Positions 1 through 12,260 of a stretch of 64,000 nucleotides of DNA are shown piece after piece. Origin of the DNA: Tupaia tana (lineage: Eukaryota; Chordata; Mammalia; Scandentia; Tupaiidae); contig JAKSZU010000018.1 of NCBI GenBank assembly GCA_026018925.1, positions 6,046,920-6,110,919 on the forward strand, given 5' to 3'. How positions within the stretch are numbered: the stretch's first letter is position 1; the number at the start of each line of letters is the position of its first letter. A program made the position numbers and the translations under genes. The notes beneath the pieces are model-generated. The model worked only from the letters and a program-made list of their open reading frames with translations. It had not been told where the DNA came from and did not search any database.

Positions 1-401
1 CCCCTGAGGCTGACTACTTCCCTTTATCAGAGCTACAATACCACCTTACTCTACATCTCCTTTCCCTACAGGCCACTTGGCTACCCTAGGGTCACTTATC
101 TTAATCAGGATGTTAGTTTTTAACTACTCTATAAGGAGAGATTCAAACTTGAAAAATAAATGAAGGAAGCGCAGCCTTCAACCTGGTCACCTCACAAGTT
201 GGAGAATATCTGAGGATATCAGGTAGAAACAGATGGTGGCCTCTTATAACTTCTTTTTAATAAAATACTAAAAGCAATATAGGCAATTCCATATTTTCTT
301 AAATACTGAAACCCTTTACTATCATTGTGCTCTGATATTTTGGTAATGACATGAAAGTATTTTGAAGAAGGCATGGTAGACCTTTTTTCCATTTGCCCAA
401 A
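1..401. other. Unrecognised intergenic sequence
   Basis: Ordinary AT-rich sequence. I see no repeat family, exon or RNA gene here. Confidence 0.5.
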
Positions 402-667
402 TTTTAAAATTTGCCAGAGGGTGTATACACTCACCAAAGAGAGACAGAGAACCAGGGCCGTATGGAGGCAGGACAAAGCACCCTCCAACAGACTGTGATC
501 ATGTCATAATCTCTTCTCCTTTTATCCATTCCGTCGGGATTTGGTGCACAAAATGCACATATGCCCAGAGTGTTTTTCAAGTCACCAGGGCTGGGATTCG
601 AACCACATGTTTGGCCATGTGGGATCTAGCTCCCTTAACCACCTCCCTTAACCACAAGGCAGGCCCT
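402..667 (-). mobile_element. SINE family 1, old copy
   Basis: Antisense copy read from a short T-rich tail through the accaaagagagacagagaa block and the CATGTGGGATCTAGCT head to the 5' end GGGCCTGCC. It carries extra sequence near 447-490 and is strongly diverged, so it belongs to the oldest layer of the family. Confidence 0.7.
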
Positions 668-1990
668 CCACTAGCAGATTAACATCCATGGTTTTGATGA
701 CTTGTGAGAGACCCTGGAGGATAAGACATGTAACAATGTGCGAATCAGCCTCTGATTGAGTGAGGGGTTGACAGATCTGTTTATCTATTTCTTGTGGCTG
801 AACAATTGCTAATATACCATTTATATATTAGCGTGATTTGTAAAGACTCTCTAAACCCATACCTTATGATTATAAAAGCCTAAGAGGCTCTTTGTGTGGT
901 AGGCTTGATCCCGGAGACCGACCTACTTTAACCTCTAGTTAGGATATGGAACTGCCGCAGGAATCTTCCCTTGGACTTTCATATTTCTTTCTGAAGGTGT
1001 CCACAACCAGTAGAAGCAGACTTTTATCTGTGGTGTGTCACGATCCCTCCTTCTTTCTGTCCTACCTGTCAGTTACCAATGCACTATTTCAGGAAAGGGA
1101 AGAATCCTAAGGAAGGACTGGCAAAGGCTGTTAGTATTAGTAGTTTTCTGAACCGTACTAGGAAGACTAGCAAGAACCCAGGGCAGTCCGAAGACTCTGA
1201 ACGGGAATGAAAGGGTGAATGTAAAGAAACAGAGCCACTCTGACATTTCTGTGACATCTACACATATGCCATGGGACAATCAGCTAAGGAAACTCCTTCC
1301 TAGGAGCTCCCGCAACTAGGAAGACATAAGGATCATCCCCCCTACCCCAAAGAAAAACAACAGTGGCCCAGTCTGGAAGTACCTATTATAGGCCAGATCA
1401 TGGAAGCAGGATCAGGGACATAAAAAGGGATAAACAAGGGCCACAGCCACAAGGAGACTGTGCCCCATAATGAGACATACACTTCTTTAACCAAAGAATT
1501 CTGGGAATTCTCCATTTTCATTTTTCATCCAGGTAGGGATGCAATAATTTCAACTTCCTTGGAGTGTCAATGTTTCTCAGTATGCATTACTAAGCCAGAT
1601 GCTGTTTACTGTACCTCATGCTGGGGGGGTAAGGGTAGAGAGGCTCGTTAACTCACCATTCATCCTCAGCCTCTGCCATTCTGCAGGCAGGATCCCCAGC
1701 CTGGATGTCAACTCCTTACAAATAACAATTGAAACTGTCAGTTACCTTGATGAGCAGTGCTCCCGTGGAAGAACAGCATAATGGGGGGGCAGGGGGGAAG
1801 GGGGGTGAAGTGTTAGTGAGCTAATTTTCTTCACCAGTAATGGAAACAAAACATCTTTCTGGGGATAATGTACCTACTGTTATTTGGTATGTAGCATAGA
1901 AATTCCAAATAATAGAAGAGTGAAAATATCAAATTCCTCAGCTGTTAGAAGAGGCAGAGCATATAATCTCTTAGGCTTCAAATACTAGAG
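668..1990. other. Unrecognised intergenic sequence, possible LTR remnant
   Basis: Mostly unique. The piece at about 703-1075 has a TG start, a TATAAAAGCC box at 871-880 and a pyrimidine-rich part downstream, which resembles an LTR promoter. No gag/pol/env sequence or target duplication is visible, so this reading is weak. Confidence 0.3.
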
Positions 1991-1999
1991 ATTCATGAA

Positions 2000-2002
<3 letters not shown>

Positions 2003-2055
<53 letters not shown>
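2003..2055. repeat. (AT)n microsatellite
   Basis: About 26 uninterrupted AT dinucleotides. It is likely to be polymorphic and can extrude a cruciform. The Tyr-Ile repeats in an open frame across it are an artefact. Confidence 0.97.
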
Positions 2056-2057
<2 letters not shown>

Positions 2058-2829
2058 CCCGATTTTAAACAGAGAAATCCTGGTGCAGGAATTTCTCAAG
2101 GGATGACTAACTCCCAGGAGAAGGGTTTCCCAGGGATTGCAGATGGCAAGGATCATATAACAGAGTAGGAAGGACAAACAGACAAACCCAATAACACTGA
2201 AAATCAAGGATATATCACTGTCAGACTCCATGGGATAATGCACAAGTAGAACATCAAACCTAGCAGTGACATATGAGGATAATAGGAAACAAAAGGACTC
2301 CTATTGAGGGTCCAAAATAATGGGGTACACTGTGTTTTATGGGACACAGACTCTTCTGATGGTCCAAGCGCTAGCTCCAACAGGCAATGTCATCCAATTG
2401 ATCTCAAATTCCTGGTACTTTAAAGGGAGAAAATGCATGTAGAACAAACCTAAACATCCACAGTCTGGACCATCAATGGGAAGACAGGACTTTGGGGAGA
2501 CCTAAAGATTAGAGAGCCATGAGGCTGGAATTAAGCAGAGAATACCCCTGAACAAAAGGCATCAACAAAGAGAAGGTTCTTCTGGTCAGTTCACGAATCC
2601 CTGAGTGGAAGAGGATGAATGGCTGTTTGGAAGTAAGTAAGCCTCTTCCTTGTTCCTCTTCAGGCCCAGAAAAACCAAGCCTAGTGACTCATAACTTGCA
2701 TTTTAAAATCTCTAGATGATTCTGATGCCCATTAAATTTGAGAGACACAGGCACAGTCTACCACCACCAAGTCGTGCTACATCTCTGACCACGGCCTGAG
2801 GTAGTCTCCATCTGGGGGACTAAGTCTCC
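2056..2829. other. Mostly unrecognised; short MER5-like fragment
   Basis: Unique sequence, except that about 2704-2755 (tagatgattctgatgccc) resembles the 3' part of MER5-type hAT elements. Confidence 0.35.
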
Positions 2830-3060
2830 CCTGTGCCAGCGTTCTTCCAGCTCCCCAGCTAGGCCATGCTCATTCCCTATTTGGGTCTCTGTCCTCTTTG
2901 CTCCCTATGTTCTGTAACCTTGGGGGGTTTCCTTAACATTCAGACCTTGATTTAAAGGTCAGCTCTTCAGAGAGGCCTTCCCTCAGCACCCAGTCCTAAT
3001 GAAATACCGAGTACTCTCAGCGACATGACGTATGCAGTTTTACCTGCACGCATCGATCAT
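2830..3060 (+). mobile_element. L2 LINE 3' fragment
   Basis: Contains the L2-typical stretch gagaggccttccctcagcac preceded by cttcagctctt-like and pyrimidine-rich sequence. Old and diverged. Confidence 0.6.
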
Positions 3061-3082
3061 GGCTCTCTGTCCTGAGCACACA

Positions 3083-3165
3083 TAAGAATCACGCACACCA
3101 TTTGCTAAAACAGATTCCTGTGCCCACCTCAAAAGGTCTAGGGTGGAGTCAGCTCTGTGGCATCA
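3083..3165 (+). mobile_element. MER5-like hAT fragment
   Basis: agaatcacgcacacc, then aaacagattcctgtgcccac, follow the order of the MER5A consensus (agaatcacctgg, cagattcctgggcccca). Short and diverged. Confidence 0.4.
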
Positions 3166-4250
3166 TATCTGCCTGTTACAGACAGTATATTTTAGGTTGT
3201 CAAGCAGGGCAGACTGCGTCTGAGACCGCACTAAAGAAGTAGCCTCTTCTTTAATAATTCTCTTTAAATAGGGTGCAACATCTTCTTACACACAAATTTC
3301 AAAGTGGGAAAGTGAACAATTTGGTGTATTCACATGATCGTTCTTTCACACTCTGCGAAGTAACATTTCTCAAATGTCAGAATTAAATACATCATCATAA
3401 GGTTTAAATTATCACCATGAATCTCGGTAACAACTGAGTTCCTGTATTGCTAATAAAATGGCATCCTACCCATCAACCCATCTGAGCTTGCCTCCAAGGG
3501 TCTTTACCAAGTACTACTGTGGGACTAGCATGCTGTCTGGCCTCCGTCACTCCTGCCCGGGATCTCGAGTCCTGGGCTGAAGTAGCCACATTAAGAAGTA
3601 TTTGTTTCTCAGCTTCTCCTGCCACCTAAACCCTCTCATGCCCTCCACGTCCTCCCCTACCTTGCCGCTTTCCCCAACCATACCTGGCTCTCTTTTCCCA
3701 CCAAACCCGGATCTCATCTTCCCTGAGACTCAGTTGCTTTTATCTTTAATGCTGAGGTAGAAACCCTCCCTGCATCACAAGGAGCCTGAATCAAAAGTCA
3801 GATTTGCAACCTACAAATCTAGCACTAACTTCCTTCAAAATGGTCACTGGAGTAGAGTACTCGAGGAAGGACTAGGGCGGGAAGGGAGACAGAATGGGCT
3901 TGCCAATTAAGCCAAATTCAAGGTGTCTGGAGTGCAATGCAAGTTACTGTGGCTAAATGTCAGGGACCAGCTCAGAGAATGACAACCTTCCTTGGAAGAG
4001 TGCTGACTGGCAGAGACCAGCTCTCTGTGGCCTGACTGTGTCACGGCTATGTCTTCTGAGCACCAGTGATCAGCTTGGACACTGAAAAAAGCAAGTGTCC
4101 TGAAAGACAGGCTCCCTCTGACTGCATTTGTAAGAGATTATTAAAGGCACTGACGTAGATAATAATGAGCATCGAAAAGGATGCTTCATCACAAGCCAAG
4201 AGGTGATACCTGAATCAAATACCATATCAACTCAATAAATTCTTCTTTAA
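3166..4250. other. Unrecognised intergenic sequence
   Basis: Unique-looking sequence. No exon, RNA gene or named repeat seen. Confidence 0.5.
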
Positions 4251-4465
4251 TTGCCAAAAGGCATGTCAAATCACCAGCAAGAGATAGAAAGATGGGGGTG
4301 GGGGGGAGGGAGAAAGCTCTCCACGATGTTGTATAGTCACACCATAATCCCTTTTTCACACACACTGACGTGTTTTCTCAAGCCTCTGGGTCTGGGATTC
4401 AGATCACAGCTGGCCGTATGGAATCTGGTTCTCTTAACCACTAGACTACTATGGGGCTAGTCCCC
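4251..4465 (-). mobile_element. SINE family 1, old copy
   Basis: Antisense copy. The tRNA-like head reads TGGCCGTATGGAATCTGG and the 5' end is GGGGACTAGCCCC. Much of the body is eroded and a G-run replaces part of the central block. Confidence 0.7.
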
Positions 4466-4734
4466 AATTTGATCAATTCTATTTGAAGACTTTGAAAGGC
4501 ACATTTTGATTCATACCTATATTAATTAAAAAACATACTGGCTCAATTCTAGATTGAAGGAATGTATAATCAATATTATTTTTAAACATACTGCATCAGT
4601 CTTCATTACGAAAAACATATTTTGGTGCAGACTTACAAATGCACATAATTCTGGATTTTGCTTTGTAATTCCTTTTGTAAATGGTATCTATTGACATCTA
4701 AAATAAGCATTTGACTCTGCGTCATTCATTTTTG

Positions 4735-4880
4735 TCCCTTTTACACTTACAACAATGCTATGAAGTAGGCAGAGCAGACATTATTATTATCACCACATTT
4801 TGTTGTTAAAAACTCAGATTCTACAAGATCAAGGACCTTGCCTGACATTCCAGCTGTGAAGTTGTGGAGCTAGGATCCCA
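4735..4880 (-). mobile_element. MIR SINE fragment
   Basis: Antisense MIR: acaacaatgctatgaagtag, then attattattatcaccacatt, then the degenerate accttgcctgacattccagc and a gagctaggatcc end. Confidence 0.7.
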
Positions 4881-5984
4881 TTTGTGCTATCATGGAGGTT
4901 CTTGGAGGAGAAAAATTTTACCAGGAACTCAGCAATTGGCCATCAGCACCCTCTTGGACTGGCCTCTCCCTCTAGGGTCTCCACCTGGGCAGTGCACGCT
5001 GACAATGTGATTATTGATCAGTGACCCTGGAACTCAGCCTGCTTTTACACACTACTCTCTGTCACTTGCTACAACTCAGGCTCTTTACTTTCAGCTGCCA
5101 GAAGTTATCTTCTTCCAACCTCAATGGGCCCGTAACCTCAGCTTCCACTGGAAATGATTTCTCCACTGAAGAAGCTCTGGTAGTTTGTGTACAGGAAAAA
5201 AAAAATCATATCTTTATTGAATTTTCTCTGTGCTGTAAGTTCACTCATTTGTGATGGCACTGGTCTTTCTTATTCTTCTCTTTAGCCCCATCCCAAATTT
5301 ATCTTCCTGGGGTACAGCAAATACAAAACTTGAGTTCCAGGGACAATACCTGGTAACGTCACTTAATGCTGAAGAAGCAAAGGGAGACTCGAGCAGCACT
5401 GTATCAAACAGTGGCTACATTATAAAATGTCGAGTTGTCGAGATCAAAAGCCACTGTCATCGCCACTACCACTCATCCTAAAATGGAGCCACATAGTTGA
5501 TAAGCTGCTGCACAGGCCAAAAGAAGACACAGGTGCCTAGGAAGGGGAGCAATATGAAATCAGGGAATAGAAAGGTTAGCGATGAGAGGGAAAAGAGAAA
5601 TGTTACAGAAGGATGGTTGAGAGGTGGGCACATGAGGTGGGCCCAAAAACCAGGTTTGAAGGATCTAAGAGCCTCAGGAGTCGAGGACTTTATAGCAGCT
5701 GGAGACAAAAGGGGAGCCACTCCAAAACTTCCTTCTGTCGATGCCCTCAGTTCAACTCAAAACTAAAGGATAATTGAAAATATTCTTTTGGACTCAATGT
5801 GCTTGAGTCCCAAGTCTCTTAATGGAACAGACCATCGTTTCCTCCAACAAATAAGGTAAAAGATGTAGTCATGCTGCAAGTATCAGGTCATCAACCAAGA
5901 ACCAGGCAAGGGGGTGGAAGATGAATAGCAGTACATGTCCTTGCCTTAAGACACTCTTAGTCCTAGGGCTCTTTGAGGACAATG
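4881..5984. other. Unrecognised intergenic sequence
   Basis: No repeat or gene recognised. Open frames of 76-89 codons on both strands here have no family resemblance and no coding context. Confidence 0.5.
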
Positions 5985-6515
5985 CCTCTGATGGTTAATT
6001 TTATGTGTAAGTATAGGGGGCTCAGAACTAACCAGAGTGCTAATAAAACATTACTTCTGGGTATGTCTGTGAGGGAGTTTCTGCAATTGATTAGCATTTA
6101 CATCAGTAGACTGAGTCGAGAAGATCAACCCTCACCAATGTGGGCAGGCATCACCCAATCCATGGAGGGCCTGAAAAGAACAAAAAGGAAGAGAAGATTC
6201 TTTCTCTTCTTGAGTAGAACAGGAATCCATCTTCCTCCAGAATCAGACACAGGACTCCTAGTTGTTGGGCTTTCAGACTCTGGGACTTACAGCAGCACAT
6301 ACACTCCCACTCGCCCCCACCACCACAGCTTCACGTCTTCAGACTAGAACTGACCTGCGCCACAGCTTTCCTGGCTCCACACCTGGCAGACAACACATCC
6401 TGGCACCTCCTGTCCTCCGTAAGCACAGGAGTCAATTCCATAATCACAATCGCTTCTCATACATCTCCGTCTATACCCGTTGGCAAGGTTTCTCTGCAGA
6501 ACACTGACTAGTAAA
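5985..6515 (+). mobile_element. MLT2-type ERVL solo LTR
   Basis: Follows the MLT2 order: TGATGGTTAATTTTATGTGT start, a cagtagactgagtcgagaag block, tcacccaatccatggagggc, gaacaaaaaggaagag, and an end resembling gtttctctgcagaacactga. No internal retroviral sequence is attached, so it is a solo LTR. Confidence 0.75.
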
Positions 6516-7440
6516 GTGACCATGGGCATTTAACATTTGTAAATGAGTAGACTGTTGTGTTTTCAAAAAATTTTGAATCGACACATTGAGGTTTCCTCAA
6601 GACAACTGGGGCTGTGACATGGACACTCATCTCACACACATGTACACCTGTGAATGTGTGCAGACACACCCCAGACCCAGGACCTAGGAGCGAGTATAGT
6701 CCTCGTATCCACCAATGTTTAAAAGGAGATTTGGGTTACAGCTTCCACCTCCTCGATGGAACTATATTGTATTCCTGGCTAAGCTGTCAAGCAGCCTGAT
6801 AACACTGTTTAAAATTCACAATTGGGCATATGTTTCAATTTAATCTGAGAAATAGCAAGGCCCATTCTGGCCAGTGATACACTGCTTATCTGCTGCTTCC
6901 TCCTCAGTTGTCAGTGTTTCTGAGACGCTGGTGCTACAGGAAAAGCACTCTGATTAGGACGTCAACCTGTCTGAGCAGATGCTGCCAATTGCCAGCCTGT
7001 CCAGGGACCGAGGGCCTCCCCTCAGTGCCGCTCCAGGGTCGGGAAGCTGGCTAAGAAATCTCAGACAGGCAAGAGACGCTGCAGCTCCTGAAAGGGAGCC
7101 CCACCCATCTGGAAATGAGATCCCGGTCTCAGGCGATGCCTTTTGTGGGGGGACATATTAAAGCACCCTCACTCTTTCTAAATCCCTGTTTTTCATTATA
7201 AATATTATTTTATATTCTTAAAATTAAAAGACAACAAGAAAAACAAATTTTGTTATTCCTTTTCTCACTTCAATTTGTGTTACATAAATATTAATAGTAT
7301 GAGAAATCCCAAACTACATGATTTAAGAACATGAATGATCCTCTTTCCCTACCTTTGGTGGGTACCCTTCATACCATTTTTGGATGGATTTACTTACATA
7401 GATGAATACTTTTTTTTAACACAAAGGGAATCAGACTCCA
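6516..7440. other. Unrecognised intergenic sequence
   Basis: Unique-looking. About 7190-7330 is very AT-rich. No element recognised. Confidence 0.5.
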
Positions 7441-7447
7441 CTATCAG

Positions 7448-7482
<35 letters not shown>

Positions 7483-7735
7483 AGAGAGAGAGAGAGAGAT
7501 TTTTACTATAGGACACATGCACTCGTCAGAGAGACAGAAAGCAAGAAATCACCTCCCGCGGAGATGGCCACACTGCAATCCCTTCTCTTCCCTTCTTCTC
7601 TCAGGATTTTAGGCATGTACACACATGCACCCAGCTTGAGTTTTAAGCCGGCAGGTCCAGGACTCAAGCTGCAGTCGACTACATAGGAGTCCAGCGGCAT
7701 AACCACTATGCCATTTGCTGGTCCCTATCAGTCTT
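7441..7735 (-). mobile_element. SINE family 1 with 11-bp target duplication
   Basis: Antisense element 7452-7724, flanked by perfect copies of CTATCAGTCTT (7441-7451 and 7725-7735). It starts with a T-run of about 30, then (GA)n, the ttttactataggacacatgc 3' block, the C/G-rich centre and the head ending GCTGGTCCC. This is the intermediate subfamily (head complement ...GTAGTCGACTGCAGCTTGAG). Confidence 0.93.
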
Positions 7736-7854
7736 ATGCCTTGCTTTCTCTATTTGGTAACATGTTCCAGAGCTCATCCCAAATCTGAATACACAGCTCT
7801 ATCACATTCTTTGTAATACATAGAAAAGGTAATTGACAATTTCTTAACTGACTA

Positions 7855-8104
7855 TTTTTTTAAAAGAGAGATTTTTGCAATAGGGTATGTGCCCTTGCCA
7901 GAGACACAGAGAGAGAAAGTAAGAGACCACCCCTCAGGGACCATGGCTGTACAGCAATCCTTTCTCCTCTAGTCTCCTCTTGGGATTTTGGGCACACATG
8001 CACACATGTCCATTATGAGTTTCAAACCACCAGGTCTGGGACTCAAATCATGGTCCACCACATGGGAGTCCAGTGCCTTAACCACTACGCCACCTGCTGG
8101 TCCC
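7855..8104 (-). mobile_element. SINE family 1, old/intermediate copy
   Basis: Antisense full-length copy: T-tail, gcaatagggtatgtgccctt, a central atggctgtacagcaatcc, and the head ending CCACCTGCTGGTCCC. The flanks share only TAACTG, as expected for an old duplication. Confidence 0.9.
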
Positions 8105-8452
8105 TAACTGTGCTCTTAATTACTGACATGCCTGTGTATTTCACTGCACTGTTTAGACAGGGTATTATCAAACTTTTTGATTTCTGACATTCAAATAGGT
8201 AAGTACTGTTATATTAATTTTAATTTTCCTAATTACAGCTTCAGGTGAGTTTATTTTCACAAGTGTTTTGGATATCATTGTTTCTTTCTCTGTGTATTAA
8301 TTGCCCAATCTTCTTTCTTTTTCAGAACATTTTAACTGATGTGTTTGCCATCTATAGTTACAAATCTGTAGTAGCTCATTATTGGATGTTAATTCATTTC
8401 CTATTACACATGTTTAAAATATTTATGCCAGTCCACTCAGAAAGACCATAAA
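8105..8452. other. Unrecognised AT-rich sequence
   Basis: May belong to the antisense L1M fossil that follows, but I cannot place it. Confidence 0.35.
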
Positions 8453-8625
8453 TTTTTTTTAGAGAGTTTTTTTGGTATAGGGTACGTGCACTCACTGGAG
8501 AGATAGAGACAGAAAGTGAGAAGTCTCCCCCCTGGGGAGGATGGCCACGCCACAATCCCTTCTCCTCCACTCGCCTCTCAGAATCTTGGGCATGCACACT
8601 ATGTGCCTGGTGTGAATTTTAAGCT
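8453..8625 (-). mobile_element. SINE family 1, 5'-truncated
   Basis: Antisense copy with T-tail, gtatagggtacgtgcactca and the atggccacgccacaatccct block. It stops before the tRNA-like head, at the gtgaattttaagct junction, so the promoter boxes are missing. Confidence 0.9.
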
Positions 8626-9520
8626 GTATACATATGTGTGGGTGTATGTAGCCACACACCCATCTTTTTCCCCTCTCTTTGGTATCTGTACTTTGTGCCT
8701 TACTTAGGGAGGCCTTCCTATCAAAGATTATAAAATACTGTTTTGTATTTTCTTCTAATGTTTCTACAGCTTTGTTTGTAGTAGCAGTAGTAGAACTAAT
8801 TTCAGTACCTGTATTTTTTAGCATACCTGGTATTTACTTTTATGTATGCTATAAAACACAAAATATGACATAATCTAGAATGCCATGTAGACTTTTTTCC
8901 TAATTGACCCTTGACCTAATATCTTTTATAAAATGGTCTTTTTTGTAACTGATTGAAATACTTTATCATATACTGGATTCCCATATTTACCTAAGTCTGT
9001 CTCTGAGCCCTGCTCTACTTCATTCTTCAATTTGTCTATTTGTTAATTCAGAGCATACTTTTAAAAGTACTATAGAATCACAATATGTCTTATTTTTTTT
9101 TGTGGTTTATTGTTTTATACCAACTTTAGTGTCTCTTTGTTCAATTCAAATAAATTGGTCTTGCCCCAAGTTTACTTTTCAAAAAGGAAAATAAGTACCT
9201 TTACAAACTGTTACCCTCCCATCCTGGAATAGTTTGTTTCTCCATTTACTCTTTTATGTACTTTAGTAAATACCATAATTTTAATTTTCTTCATTTAGAT
9301 CTCATTCATTTCTTATTATATTTATTCCTATGTGGTGCATGGATTTCATATCTAATGAGAATGGGATTCCTTTTCCACTACATTTTCTAAATGTGTATTA
9401 GTGGCGTGTTGAAAGCTGTTGATTCTGAAAGTGGATCCTATTCCCAGTCACTTTATGGATCACTCTCTTTGCTATTTTCCTACGAGTTTTTCTTGGCTTT
9501 CTCTGCTGTGGTCAGGCTAT
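8626..9520 (-). mobile_element. L1M LINE fossil (ORF2 3' part/3' end)
   Basis: From about 8900 the + strand follows the complement of old L1 3' sequence: ctaagtctgtctctgagccc, caatttgtctatttgttaat, then ttatatttattcctatgtgg and aatgggattccttttccac. It is too decayed to encode protein. The limits, especially 8626-8900, are uncertain. Confidence 0.6.
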
Positions 9521-10400
9521 CCACAAAGGAATGGTGATCCCTGGTTTTCCTTGGATGCTTTTACACAGGAATAAAAGGTCAAAGGGCAGGCTTTACTCTA
9601 AGATGGACAGGCACCATCAGCACCCTGACCACCAAATGACAAAATGGGGAGACACTGCCGTGCCACGCTGCTCCCTGGCTGGGCTTTCTTCTACTTCATC
9701 GATAATCTCTTGTGACCCTTTGTGACCACATGAAAGCCGCTGGGTCTCTCAACTCCACTTCTATTGCTATGTGGAGAGCAAGGTGGGATAGATTGGCTGT
9801 TATAAACCAATCAGTCGCAGCTGAGGCCCGCCCATCCTGTTTCCTACAGCTACCTCTCATGACTGTAGTGGCTGGGGAAGGGGCGTGTGCAGATAACTCA
9901 GCTTTCAGAGGCACGTGTCAGAGCTCTTTGGCCCCTGTGAGTGGGTAGCTACCTGGGCCACTGCCCTACCTCCTGGTCCCAGTACTCACACCCCCTGGCA
10001 AATGCCATTGCTACCTGCTGCTTCCTGCGAGGAAGGAGACATTAGCGGGCCCGGCCACTCCAGTTACATACGCCACTGGTGTCCCTATGGCTCCTCGTAT
10101 CCTCTGCTTCTGGGTTACCGGGTCTGCACAACTGATTCCCTCCATTATAGCAGTCCTCACCTGTGTGCATTTTGGCTACATTTTCCTCTACTGATATAAG
10201 CACATCTGCATGTTTTTTTCAAGCATCCCTGATTGCACTCATTCATGTTTACCAGCACAGTTATAAATCTGATTTCTTTTCTCATATCACGTCTTATATT
10301 ATATGGCGTGTTAAATGTGAAGAGTGCATATGCTCCTTTTCTAATATTGTGATCCAGTCCCTTGGAATTTGCAAAACAAAGAAACCAAATTACCTATAAG
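9521..10400. other. Unrecognised intergenic sequence
   Basis: GC-richer than its neighbours. Several 70-95-codon frames occur on both strands, but none resembles a known protein. Confidence 0.5.
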
Positions 10401-10730
10401 CCTTCTATGTTTTACATAATTATTTTTATTTTTGTACAATCCCTTCTGGTCTTTGCCCATCTATATAGATTCAAATTGTTGTAATCAAAGTGTACTTATA
10501 ATTTTGCATTCCTCTCTTCCACTTAATATACCTTAAACATTCTCCTTGTAAGCATCAGAGCCACCACTGAGATGGCTATACACCCATACATTTAGGTGCT
10601 CTAGTATCATCTGCTCTGCTATCCCCCAATTGTTCACCATTACAGACAAGTGGAAATGAATGTTTTTAAACATGGACTTTCTTTTATTCTGATGGTTTGT
10701 TTCCCTAGAATTTACACCAAGGAATTATAA
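10400..10730 (-). mobile_element. Probable L1M-type 3' fragment
   Basis: The order cttccacttaatatacctta, attctccttgtaagcatca, then ccaattgttcaccattacag resembles a recurring antisense L1M 3' motif. A similar stretch is seen at 47850-48060. Confidence 0.35.
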
Positions 10731-11110
10731 GTAAGAATGAGGCCAGGGCTACAAGAGGAATCAAAGTAACTCCCTACTAAATTCAACACTTCAGATTAAA
10801 ATAGTGTACACTGGCCTTCAGCTTCTTTTCTTTCTATAGCATAGTAAGTCTTGCTTCTTGCAGAAATTAATCATGGTTGAAATTTTGCAGAGACCAGACA
10901 CTAGCCTTGAGATTACAACCCAAGAAGCAGATGTGCTTGAGGAAGATAAGAGCATCTGCCCTGATGGCTGGGTGCCGCCAACACAGCCATAGCTTGAAGT
11001 AACAGCCCTGATATCAACAAGTCTCCACAGGGCCAGTGAAGGGGATGACGAACTGCTGTGCTGGGCAAAGTGGCATGTAGCCCACCTTCCTAATCCTCCC
11101 CTTTTAAACC
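10731..11110. other. Unrecognised intergenic sequence
   Basis: The 116-codon antisense frame here has no recognisable domain. Confidence 0.5.
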
Positions 11111-11213
11111 CTTCTTGTGGACCAGCAGATGGTGTAATGGTTATGTCTCTGCACTCCCACGTAGTCAACTACAGCTTGAGTCCTGGACCCAATGGCTTAA
11201 CACTCATGCTGGG

Positions 11214-11252
<39 letters not shown>

Positions 11253-11406
11253 AAAATCCTCAGAGGAGAATGGAGGAAAAGGGATTGCAGCCTGGCCATC
11301 CCCCCAGGGGGTGACAGTTCTCACTTTCCATTGCTCTGTTCCCCTCTGGCAAGTGCATGTGTCGTATAGCAAAAATTGCTCTTTAAAAAAAAAAAATTCT
11401 TCTTGT
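11111..11406 (+). mobile_element. SINE family 1, intermediate, with internal (TG)n
   Basis: Sense element 11119-11398: ggaccagcagatggtgtaat head, tagcaaaaattgctct 3' end and a 12-A tail, flanked by CTTCTTGT (11111-11118 and 11399-11406). The internal alternating purine/pyrimidine stretch has expanded to about 16 TG units (11218-11250). Confidence 0.9.
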
Positions 11407-11713
11407 TAGACTGTGACTAGGGAGATGGTCTTTGGACACTAGTCTGCCATCTTCCACAGGCTGCTGGCTCCCTGAATAAAGCTACCCCTCCTTTCCACCG
11501 ACACTTATCTCTTGAATATTGGCTTTTGAGTGAGAAGCAGCCAAATTTGACGTAGGTACAAATTCCACCTGGTTTCAAGAGGATAGAAATAGTTTTAAGG
11601 TTCTACTGCTTCTGTGTCATATTGCATTTAAAAGAGATTTTTACTAATGCAGTCTTTTTTACCACAGTTTTATCAGTTTATCATTCTATTGTCATTTTGG
11701 CTTCATTCATAAA
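11407..11713. other. Unrecognised intergenic sequence
   Basis: No feature recognised. Confidence 0.5.
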
Positions 11714-11970
11714 GGTGCCCCACTTTGTGGTGCAATCAGTAACACATCACACTGCAAATCAGAAGCCACATGCCAATCACGGTTCAAGTCCCTGCCTGAC
11801 TGGCCTGAAAACAAGCTGAACATACGTACGCACGCCCAGAATCCTAATGTGCTGCATAACTGGAGGCAGGAGATCACAGTATGGCCAGGCCTGTTGAGGG
11901 GGGTCATCTCTCTCTTCTTCTCTCTCGTGCATGACCATGACTCTGTCATGAACTGAATATAATAATAATA
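11714..11970 (+). mobile_element. SINE family 2 (second tRNA-like family)
   Basis: The head has an A-box-like TGGTGCAATCAGTA and a B-box-like GGTTCAAGTCC, spaced as in a tRNA. The body lacks the TATAGCAAAAA 3' block of family 1 and ends in pyrimidine-rich sequence, a ctgtcatgaactgaata tail and (ATA)n. Related copies lie at 39652, 47575 and 54864. Confidence 0.6.
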
Positions 11971-12018
11971 TATATGCACATAAAGTTATCTTACTTCAAT
12001 GATGTTTCAGTTTTATTT

Positions 12019-12229
12019 TTTTCCTTAGAGAGAGATTTTTGCTATAGGGTGTGTGTACTCACCTGAGAGACAGACAGACAGCAAGAAAAATCACCCCTCA
12101 GAGGGGATGGCCACACTGCAACACAAGCATACACACCCAGTGTGTTTTAAGTTGCCAGGTCTGGGACTCAAACTGCAGTTGACTACGTGGGAGTCCAGTG
12201 AAATAACCATTATGCCATCTGTTGGTCCC
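12019..12229 (-). mobile_element. SINE family 1, intermediate, internal deletion
   Basis: Antisense element with T-tail, gctatagggtgtgtgtactc and a head ending CCATCTGTTGGTCCCC. About 50 bp of the central block after the actgcaacacaagc join are missing. The flanks CAGTTTTATTTTTTT and CAGTTTTGATTTTTTT are a likely TSD. Confidence 0.88.
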
Positions 12230-12260
12230 CAGTTTTGATTTTTTTAAGAAACTTGATTGA

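Noticed and set aside
5973-6347. 124-codon frame
   Set aside because: It coincides with the MLT2-type LTR, which is non-coding.
9521-10200. GC-richer block with several frames, considered as a possible exon cluster
   Set aside because: No frame shows a known domain, and no consistent splice-site pairs or codon bias were seen.
11714-11790. Possible true tRNA gene at the head of a SINE family 2 copy
   Set aside because: A and B boxes are present, but the acceptor and anticodon stems do not pair, and the sequence continues into a SINE body.
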